Source of the DNA: Hydractinia symbiolongicarpus
Taxonomy: Eukaryota > Cnidaria > Hydrozoa > Anthoathecata > Hydractiniidae
Reading direction: 5' to 3'
Assembly (NCBI RefSeq): GCF_029227915.1
Contig: NC_079875.1
Coordinates: 20,455,001-20,519,000 of the forward strand
Length of the DNA stretch: 64,000 nucleotides
Each line of letters starts with the position of its first letter. The stretch's first letter is position 1. Below the pieces are notes generated by a model. That model made no database searches, was not told the origin of the DNA, and saw only the letters and a program-made list of their open reading frames with translations. The position numbers and the translations under genes are program-made. Positions 53,139 to 62,565 of this stretch are shown in pieces.

Positions 53139-54775
53139 GTGTGAGGCCTTTATTAGACTGAAAAAGGCCATATTATAGCCGTTATAGGACGATCCACGTA
53201 GTTAAAAGTGTTGTAAAGCGACGGCGCTAAAAAAAACGACTTGGGACGTTGTACCACATTGAGACTTTAAGGACTAGTCCAATGGTAACCTTCGCAGACA
53301 GGTGAAACCACGTGATTTACGTGTGAGGCCTTTATTAGACTGCAAAAGGCCATATTACAGCCTTTATAGGGCTGTGCACGTAGTTAAGAGTGTTCTAAGG
53401 CGACGGCACTAATGAAAACGACTTGGGATGTTGTAGCGCATTGAGACTGGAACGACTAGTCGAATGGTTATCGACGCAGGCAGCTGAAACCGCTTGATTT
53501 ACGTGTGCGGCCTTTATTGGACTGCAAAAGGCCATATTACGGTCTTTATAGGACTCTGCCCGTAGTTAAGAGTGTTCTAGGGCCACGGCGCTAAGGAGAA
53601 CCACTTAGAACGTTGTGGTGCATTGAGACTAAAAGGTACAGTCCAATGGTAACCTGCGCAGGCAGATGGAACCACGTGATTTACGTGTGAGGCCTTTATT
53701 AGACTGGAAAAGGGCATATTATAGCCTTTGTAGGACGATGCACGTAGTTAAGAGTGTTCTAAAGCGACGGCGCTAAGGAAAACGACTTGGAACGTTGAAT
53801 CTCATTGAGACTGGAACGACTAGTCCAATGGTAACCTGCAAAAGCAGCTAATACCACGTGATTAAAGTGTGAGGCCTTTATTAGACTGCAAAAGGCCATA
53901 TTACAGCCTTTATAGGACGATACACGTAGTTTAGAGTGTTCTAAGGCCACGGGGCTAAGGAGAACCACTTGGAACGTTGTAGTGCATTGAGACTGGAAGG
54001 AATAGTCCAATGGTAACCTGCGCAGGCAGAGGGAACCACGTGATTTACGTGTGAGGCCTTCATTACACTGCAAAAGGCCATATTACAGCCTTTATAGGAC
54101 GATACACGTAGTTTAGAGTGTTCTAAGGCCACGGGGCTAAGGAGAACCACTTGGAACGTTGTAGTGCATTGAGACTGGAAGGACTAGTCCAATTGAAACC
54201 TGCGCAGACAGGTGTAACCACGTGATTTACGTGTGAGACCTTTATTAGACTGCAAAAGGCCATATTACAGCCTTTATAGGACTGTGCACGTAGTTAAGAA
54301 AGTTCTGAGTCCACGGCGCTAAGGAGAACCACTTGGAACGTTGTAGTGCATTGAGACTGAAAGAAACAGTCCAATGGTAACCTGCGCAGGCAGATAGAAC
54401 CACGTGATTTGCGTGTGAGGCTATATTAGACTGCAAAAGGCCATATTACAGCCTTTATAGGACTGTGTACGTAGTTAAGAGTGTTCTAAGGCCACGGCGC
54501 TAAGGAGAATCACTTGGAACGTTGTATCGCATTGAGACTGGAACGACTAGTCCAATGGTAACCGGCGAAAGCAGCTAAAACCGCGTGATTAAAGTGTGCG
54601 GCCTTTATTAGACTGCAAAATGCAATATTAGGGTCTTTATAAGGCTGTGCACGTAGTTAAGAGTGTTCTAAGGCCACGGCGCTAAGGAAAACCACTTGGA
54701 ACGTTGTAGTGCATTGAGACTGGAAGGAATAGTCCATTGGTAACCTGCACAGGCAGATAAAACCACGTGATATGC
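53139..54775 (+). repeat. Tandem pair, second copy (1637 bp, 9 monomers)
   Basis: Second copy of the unit at 51139-53138, lacking the extra dimer: 2000 minus 363 = 1637. Both copies end with the unusual gatatgcg in place of gatttgcg, which fixes the junctions at about 53138 and 54775. Confidence 0.87.
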
Positions 54776-55314
54776 GTGTGAGGCTATATTAGACTGCAAA
54801 AGGCCATATTACAGCCTTTATAGGACGATACACGTAGTTAAGAGTGTTCTAAGGCCACGGCGCTAAGGAGAACTACTTGGAACGTTGTAGTGCAATGGGA
54901 CTGGAAGGAATAGTCCAATGGTCACCTGAATAGGCAGATGGAACCACGTGATTTACATGTGAGGCCTTTATTAGACTGCAAAACGTCATATTATACCTTT
55001 TATAGGGCTGTGCACGTAGTTAAGAGTGTTCTAAAGCGACGGCAATAATGAAAACGACTTGGAACGTTGTAGCGCAATGAGACTGGAACGACTAGTCCAA
55101 TGCTAACCGGCACAGGCAGCTAAAACCCCGTGATTAAAGTGTGCGGCCTTTATTAAACTGCAAAAGGCCATATTACTGTCGTTATAGGGCTGTGCACATA
55201 ATTAAGAGACTTCTAAGGCCACGGCGCTAAGGAAAACCACTTGGAACGTTGTTGTGCATTGAGACTGGAAGGAATAGTCCAATGGTAACCTGCGCAGGCA
55301 GATGGAACCACGTG
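54776..55314 (+). repeat. Three forward monomers between duplicated blocks
   Basis: Monomers of the tcacctgaataggcag, gctaaccggcacagg and cacataattaagagac forms. The same order is seen near 12540-12960, at higher divergence, indicating an older shared origin. No gene. Confidence 0.75.
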
Positions 55315-56042
55315 ATTTACGTGTGAGGCCTTTATTAGACTGGAAAAGGGCATATTAAGGTCTTTATAGGACTGTGCACGTAGTTAAGAGTGTTCTAAGG
55401 CCACGGGGCTAAGGAGAACCACTTGGAACGTTGTAGTGCATTGAGACTGGAAGGACTAGTCCAATTGAAACCTGCGCAGACAGGTGTAACTACGTGATTT
55501 ACGTGTGAGACCTTTATTAGACTGCAAAAGGCCATATTACAGCTTTTATAGGACTGTGCACGTAGTTAAGAAAGTTCTGAGGCCACGGCGCTAAGGAGAA
55601 CCACTTGGGACGTTTTAGTGCATTGGGACTGGAACGACTAGTCCAATGGTAACCGGCGCAGGCAGCTGAAACCACGTGATTTACGTGTGCGGCCTTTATT
55701 AGACTGAAAAAGGCCATATTACGGTCGTTATAGGGCTGTGCACATAATTAAGAGACTTCTAAGGCCACGGCGCTAAGGAAAACCACTTGGAACGTTGTTG
55801 TGCATTGAGACTGGAAGGAATAGTAGAATGGTAACCGGCGAAAGCAGCTAAAACCGCGTGATTAAAGTGTGCGGCCTTTATTAGACTGCAAAAGGCCATA
55901 TTAAGGTCTTTATAGGACTGTGCACGTAGTTAAGAGTGTTCTAAGGCCACGGCGCTAAGGAGAACTACTTGGAACGTTGTAGTGCAATGGGACTGGAAGG
56001 ACTAGTCCAATTGAAACCTGCGCAGACACGTGTAACTACGTG
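55315..56042 (+). repeat. Second tetramer duplication, first copy (728 bp)
   Basis: Four monomers repeated at exactly 728 bp. Shared rare forms are gtgtaactacgtg (a tacgtg in place of cacgtg), ggaatagtagaatgg and gaaaagggcatattaagg. A private difference is cagcttttatagg near 55551 versus cagcctttatagg in the second copy. Confidence 0.88.
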
Positions 56043-56725
56043 ATTTACGTGTGAGGCCTTTATTAGACTGGAAAAGGGCATATTAAGGTCTTTATAGGAC
56101 TGTGCACGTAGTTAAGAGTGTTCTAAGGCCACGGGGCTAAGGAGAACCACTTGGAACGTTGTAGTGCATTAAGACTGGAAGGACTAGTCCAATTGAAACC
56201 TGCGCAGACAGGTGTAACTACGTGATTTACGTGTGAGACCTTTATTAGACTGCAAAAGGCCATATTACAGCCTTTATAGGACTGTGCACGTAGTTAAGAA
56301 AGTTCTGAGGCCACGGCGCTAAGGAGAACCACTTGGGACGTTTTAGTGCATTGGGACTGGAACGACTAGTCCAATGGTAACCGGCGCAGGCAGCTGAAAC
56401 CACGTGATTTACGTGTGCGGCCTTTATTAGACTGAAAAAGGCCATATTACGGTCGTTATAGGGCTGTGCACATAATTAAGAGACTTCTAAGGCCACGGCG
56501 CTAAGGAAAACCACTTGGAACGTTGTTGTGCATTGAGACTGGAAGGAATAGTAGAATGGTAACCGGCGAAAGCAGCTAAAACCGCGTGATTAAAGTGTGC
56601 GGCCTTTATTAGACTGCAAAAGGCCATATTAAGGTCTTTATAGGACTGTGCACGTAGTTAAGAGTGTTCTAAGGCCACGGCGCTAAGGAGAACTACTTGG
56701 AACGTTGTAGTGCAATGGGACTGGA
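56043..56725 (+). repeat. Second tetramer duplication, second copy (partial, about 683 bp)
   Basis: Second copy of 55315-56042. It leaves the pattern at gggactggaaggaatagtcc (about 56725), where the first copy has gggactggaaggactagtcc. Confidence 0.86.
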
Positions 56726-59657
56726 AGGAATAGTCCAATGGTCACCTGGGTAGGCAGATGGAACCACGTGATTTACATGCGAGGCCTTTATTAGACTGCA
56801 AAAGGTCATATTATACCTTTTATAGGGCTGTGCACGTAGTTAAGAGTGTTCTAAAGCGACGGCCATAATGAAAACGACTTGGAACGTTGTAGCGCAATGA
56901 GACTGGAACGACTAGTCCAATGCTAACCGGCACAGGCAGCTAAAACCGCGTGATTAAAGTGTGCGGCCTTTATTAGACTGCAAAAGGCCATATTACGGTC
57001 GTTATAGGGCTGTGCACGTAATTAAGAGACTTCAAAGGCCACGGCGCTAAGGAAAACCACTTGGAACGTTGTTGTGCATTGAGACTGGAAGGAATAGTCC
57101 AATGGTAACCTGCGCAGGCAGATGGAACCACGTGATTTACGTGTGAGACCTCTATTAGACTGGAAAAGGGCATATTATAGCTTTTGTAGGACGATGCACG
57201 TAGTTAAGAGTGTTCTAAAGCGACGGCGCTAAGGAAAACGACTTGGAACGTTGAATCGCAATGAGACTGGAACAACGACTAGTCCAATGGTAACCTGCAA
57301 AGGCAGCTAATACCGCGTGATTAAAGTGTGCGGCCTTTATTAGACTGCAAAAGGCCATATTAAGGTCTTTATAGGACGATCCACGAGTTAAGAGTGTTCT
57401 AAAGCGACGGCGCTAAGGAAAACGACTTGGGACGTTGTAGCACATTGAGACTGGAAGGACTAGTCCAATTGAAACCTGCGCAGACAGGTGTAACCACGTG
57501 ATTAACGTGTGAGGCTATATTAGACTGCAAAAGGCCATATTACAGCCTTTATACGACGATGCACGTAGTTAAGAGTGTTCTAAAGCCACAGCGCTAAGGT
57601 GAACCACTTGGAAAGTTGTAGTGCATTGAGACTGAAAGAAATAGTCCATTGGTTTCCTGCGCAGGCAGAGGGAGGCACGTGATTTACGTGTGAGGCCTTT
57701 ATTACACTGCAAAAGGCCATATTACAGCCTTTATAGGACGTTACACGTAGTGAAGAGTGTTCTAAGGCCACGGCGCTAAGGAGAACTACTTGGAACGTTG
57801 TAGTGCAATGGGACTGGAAGGAATAATCCAATGGTCACCTGCGTAGGCAGATGGAACCACGTAATTTACATGTGAGGCCTTTATTAGACTGCAAAAGGTC
57901 ATATTATACCTTTTATAGGGCTGTGCACGTGTTTAAGAGTGTTCTAAAGCGAGGGCAATAATGAAAACGACTTGGAATGTTGTAGCGCATTGAGACTGGA
58001 ACGACTAGTCCAATGCTAACCGGCACAGGCAGCTAAAACCGCGTGATTAAAGCGTGCGGCCTTTATTAGACTGCAAAAGGCCATATTACGGTCGTTATAG
58101 GGCTGTGCACGTAATTAAAAGACTTCTAAGACCACGGCGCTAGGGAAAACCACTTGGAACGTTGTTGTGCATTGAGACTGAAAGAAACAGTCAAATGGTA
58201 ACCTGCGCAGGCAGATAGAACCACGTGATTTACGTGTGAGGCTTTTATTAGACTGCAAAAGGCCGTATTAAAGCCTTTATAGGACGATGCACGTAGTTAA
58301 GAGTGTTCTAAGGCCACGGCGCTAAGAAAAACCACTTGGAACGTTGTAGTGCAATGAGACTGCAAGCAATAGTCAAATGGTAACCTGCGCAGGCAGCTGA
58401 TACCACGTGATTTACGTGTGAGGCCTTTATTAGAATGCAAAAACCCATATTACAGCCTTTATAGGACTGTGCACGTAGTTAAGAGTGTTCTAAGGCGACG
58501 GTATTAATGAAAACGACTTGGGATGTTGTAGCGCATTGAGACTGGAACGACTAGTCCAACGGTAACCGGCACAGGCAGCTAAAACCGCGTGATTAAAGTG
58601 TGCGGCCTTTATTAGACTGCAAAAGGCCATATTAAGGTCTTTATAGGACTGTGCACGAAATTAAGAGTGTTCTAAGGCCACGGGGCTAAGGAGAACGAAT
58701 TGGGACGTTGTGGCACAATGAGAATGGAAGGACTAGTCCAATTGAAACCTGCGCAGACAGGTGTAACCACGTGATTTACGTGTGAGGCCTTTATTAGACT
58801 GCAAAAGGCCATATTACAGCCTTTATAGGACTGTGCACGTAGTTAAGAGTGTTCTAAGGCGACGGTATTAATAAAAACGACTTGGGATGTTGTAGCGCAT
58901 TGAGACTGGAACGACTAGTCCAATGGTAACTGGCACAGGCAGCTAAAACCGCGTGATTAAAGTGTGCGGCCTTTATGAGCCTGCAAAAGGCCATATTACG
59001 GTCTTTATAGGACGATGCACGTAGTTAAGAGTGTTCTAAAGCGACGGCGCTAAGGAAAACGACTTGGGACGTTGTGGCACATTGAGACTGGAACGACTAG
59101 TCGGATGGTAATCGACGCAGGCAGCTGAAACCGCTTGATTTACGTCTGCAGCCTTTATTGGACTGCAAAAGGCCATATTACGGTCTTTATAGGACTCTGC
59201 CCGTAGTTAAGAGTGTTCTAAGGCCACGGCGCTAAGGAAAACCACTTAAAACGTTGTGGTGCAATGAGACTGGAAGGAATAGTCCAATGGTAACCTGCGC
59301 AGGCAGATTGAACAACGTGATTTACGTGTTAGGCCTTTATTACACTGCATAAGGCCATATTACAGCCTTTATAGGACGATGCACGTAGTTAAGAGTGTTC
59401 TAAGGCGACGGAGCTAATGAAAACGACTTAGGACGTTTTATCGCATTGAGACTGGAACGACTAGTCCAATGGTAACCGGCGAAAGCAGCTAAAACCGCGT
59501 GATTAAAGTGTGCGGCCTTTATTGGACTGCAAAAGGCCATATTACGGTCTTTATAGGACTCTGCCCGTAGTTAAGAGTGTTCTAAGGCCACGGCGCTAAG
59601 GAGAACCACTTAAAACGTTGTGGTGTAATGAGACTGGAAGGAATAGTCCAATGGTAA

Positions 59658-59720
59658 CCTGCGCAGGCAGATGGAACCACGTGATTTACGTGTGAGGCCT
59701 TTATTAGACTGCAAAAGGCC
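59658..59720. other. Cluster of three dyad symmetries in each monomer
   Basis: Within 63 bp the reference monomer has three perfect inverted repeats. CCTGCGCAGG (59658-59667) is a 10-bp palindrome. CACGT-GATTT-ACGTG (59678-59692) has 5-bp arms. GGCCTTT-N11-AAAGGCC (59696-59720) has 7-bp arms. The cluster recurs through the array with variation: in monomers with ggcttttatt and ggaaaaggg the third dyad shrinks to 5-bp arms (CTTTT/AAAAG), and catgtgatttacatg keeps the second dyad after paired changes. Such dyads can form hairpins or cruciforms in single-stranded or supercoiled DNA. Whether they do so here is not shown. Confidence 0.7.
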
Positions 59721-59862
59721 ATATTGCAGCCTTTATAGGACTGTGCACGTAGTTAAGAGTGTTCTAAGGCGACGGAGCTATTGAAAACGACTTGGGACGT
59801 TTTATCGCATTGAGACTGGAACGACTAGTCCAATGGTAACCGGCGAAAGCAGCTAAAACCGC
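59681..59862 (+). repeat. Reference type A monomer (182 bp)
   Basis: This is a clean example of the A class, with the phase set at the gtgatttacg element. The class is marked by gtgtgaggcc near the start and, in most members, by cctgcgcagg followed by cagatggaaccacgtg around the junction between monomers (here just upstream, 59658-59680). Many A monomers also have ctaaggccac and gagaaccactt. Sub-variants include ccttcgcagacaggtg, gaaacctgcgcagacaggtg and taagctgcgcaggcagatg. The following monomer begins exactly 182 bp later. Confidence 0.9.
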
Positions 59863-60044
59863 GTGATTAAAGTGTGCGGCCTTTATTAGACTGCAAAAGG
59901 CCATATTAAGGTCTTTATAGGACTGTGCACGTAGTTAAGAGTGTTCTAAGGCCACGGGGCTAAGGAGAACGACTTAGGACGTTGTGGCACATTGAGAATG
60001 GAAGGACTAGTCCAATTGAAACCAGCGCAGACAGGTGTAACCAC
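59863..60044 (+). repeat. Reference type B monomer (182 bp)
   Basis: This is an example of the B class, beginning gtgattaaagtgtgcggcc. The sequence leading into it (59821-59862) has gaacgactagtcc, aaccggcgaaagcagc and aaaaccgcg, where A monomers have gaaggaatagtcc, aacctgcgcagg and gaaccacg. Other B sub-variants are aaccggcacaggcagc, aaccggtgcaggcaactc and ttatcgacgcaggcagc. In 58.5-60.6 kb A and B alternate for most of the length, a loose dimer pattern of 364 bp. Elsewhere runs of A or mixed A/B forms break the alternation. Confidence 0.85.
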
Positions 60045-60749
60045 GTGATTTACGTGTGAGGCCTTTATTACACTGCAAAAGACCATATTACAGCCTTTAT
60101 AGGACTGTGCACGTAGTTAAGAGTGTTCTAAGGCGACGGTATTAATGAAAACGACTTGGGATGTTGTAGCGCATTGAGACTGGAACGACTAGTCCAATGG
60201 TAACCGGCACATGCAGCTAAAACCGCGTGATTAAAGTGTGCGGCCTTTATGAGCCTGCAAAAGGCCATATTACGGTCTTTATAGGACGATGCACGTAGTT
60301 AAGAGTGTTCTAAAGCGACAGCGCTAAGGAAAACGACTTGGGACGTTGTAGCGCATTGAGACTAAAAGGTACAATCCAGTGGTAACCTGGGCAGGCAGAT
60401 GGAACCACGTGATTTACGTGTGAGGCCTTTATTACACTGCATAAGGCCATATTACAGCCTTTATAGGACGATGCACGTAGTTAAGAGTGTTCTAAGGCGA
60501 CGGAGCTAATGAAAACGACTTAGGACGTTTTATCGCATTGAGACTGGAACGACTAGTCCAATGGTAACCGGCGAAAGCAGCTCAAACCGCGTGATTAAAG
60601 TGTGCGGCCTTTATTAGACTGCAAAATGCCATATTAGGGTCTTTATAAGGCTGTGCACGTAGTTAAGAGTGTTCTAAGGCCACGACGCTAAAGAAAACCA
60701 CTTGGAACGTTGTAGTGCATTGAGACTGGAAGGAATAGTCCATTGGTAA

Positions 60750-62565
60750 CCTGCGCAGGCAGATAAAACCACGTGATTTGCGTGTGAGGGTATATTAGAC
60801 TGCAAAAGGCCATATTACAGCCTTTATAGGACGATACACGTAGTTAAGAGTGTTCTAAGGCCACGGCGCTAAGGAGAACTACTTGGAACGTTGTTGTGCA
60901 TAGGACTGGAAGGAATAGTCCAATGGTCACCTGGGTAGGCAGATGGAACCACGTGATTTACGTGTGAGGCCTTTATTACACTGCATAAGGCCATATTACA
61001 GCCTTTATAGGACGATGCACGTAGTTAAGAGTGTTCTAAGGCGACGGAGCTAATGAAAACGACTTAGGACGTTTTATCGCATTGAGACTGGAACGACTAG
61101 TCCAATGGTAACCGGCGAAAGCAGCTCAAACCGCGTGATTAAAGTGTGCGGCCTTTATTAGACTGCAAAAGACCATATTAAGGTCTTTATAGGACTGTGC
61201 ACGAAATTAAGAGTGTTCTAAGGCCACGGGGCTGAGGAGAACGACTTGGGACGTTGTGGCACATTGAGAATGGAAGGACTAGTCCAATTGAAACCTGCGC
61301 AGACAGGTGTAACCACGTGATTTACGTGTGAGGCCTTTATTAGACTGCAAAAGGCCATATTACAGCCTTTATAGGACGATACACGTAGTTAAGAGTGTTC
61401 TAAGGCCACGGCGCTAAGGAGAACCACTTGGAACGTTGTAGTGCATTGAGACAGAAAGGAATAGACCATTCGTAACCTGCGCAGGCAGGTGTAACCACGT
61501 GATTTACGTGTGCGGCCCTTATTGGACTGCAAAAGGCCATATTACGGTCTTTATAGGACTGTGCACGTAGGTAAGAGTGTTCTAAGGTCACGGCGCTAAG
61601 GAAAACTACTTGGAACGTTGTAGTGCAATGAGACTGGAAGGAATAGTCCAATGGTAACCTACGCAGGGAGATGGAACCACGTGATTTACGTGTGAGACTA
61701 TATTAGACTTCAAAAGGCCATATTACAGCCTTTATAGGACTGTGCACGTTGTTAAGAGTGTTCTAAGGCCACGGCGCTAAGGAGAATCACTTGGAACGTT
61801 GTATCGCATTGAGACTGGAACGACTAGTCCAATGGTAACCGGCGAAAGCAGCTCAAACCGCGTGATTAAAGTGTGCGGCCTTTATTAGACTGCAAAATGC
61901 CATATTAGGGTCTTTATAAGGCTGTGCACGTAGTTAAGAGTGTTCTAAGGCCACGGCGCTAAGGAAAACCACTTGGAACGTTGTAGTGCATTGAGACTGG
62001 AAGGAATAGTCCATTGGTAACCTGCGCAGGCAGATAAAACCACGTGATTTGCGTGTGAGGGTATATTAGACTGCAAAAGGCCATATTACAGCCTTTATAG
62101 GACGATACACGTAGTTAAGAGTGTTCTAAGGCCACGGCGCTAAGGAGAACTACTTGGAACGTTTTAGTGCAATGGGACTGGAAGGAATAGTCCAATGGTC
62201 ACCTGGGTAGGCAGATGGAACCACGTGATTTACATGTGAGGCCTTTATTAGACTGCAAAAGGTCATATTATACCTTTTATAGGGCTGTGCACGTAGTTAA
62301 GAGTGTTCTAAAGCGACGGCAATAATGAAAACGACTTGGAACGTTGTAGCGCAATGAGACTGGAACGACTAGTCCAATGCTAACCGGCACAGGCAGCTAA
62401 AACCGCGTGATTAAAGTGTGCAGCCTTTATTAGACTGCAAAAGGCCATATTACGGTCGTTATAGGTCTGTGCACATAATTAAGAGACTTCTAAGGCTACG
62501 GCGCTAAGGAAAACCACTTGGAACGTTGTTGTGCATTGAGACTGGAAGGAATAGTCCAATGGTAA
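60750..62565 (+). repeat. 10-monomer unit, first copy (1816 bp)
   Basis: Repeated from about 62566. The offset is 1816 at the start and 1819 after a 3-bp insertion (gttttattatcgc near 62890) in the second copy. The figure 1819 is 10 x 182, minus three 181-bp monomers, minus one base in gcataggactgg, plus three. Both copies share gcataggactgg (60901, 62717), gagacagaaag and gtgagactatattagacttc. Confidence 0.87.

Larger units (their letters stand above)
56726..60749 (+). repeat. Alternating A/B monomers with low local duplication
   Basis: About 22 monomers. From 58.5 kb A and B classes largely alternate, giving a dimer rhythm of 364 bp. Some monomers carry single defects, for example gatccacgagttaag near 57380 (2 bp short), ccgtatt at 58263 and gcctttatgagcctgc at 58970 and 60245. 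Near 57271 lies the only caa insertion in the right half outside the large units. No gene. Confidence 0.75.

Noticed and set aside
59678-59692. CACGTG as an E-box or G-box promoter site
   Set aside because: It is repeated in every A monomer with no gene to regulate, and is part of the satellite consensus.
59696-59720. GGCCTTT hairpin as a transcription terminator
   Set aside because: It recurs in nearly every monomer and has no gene upstream; the stem is short and no T-run follows.
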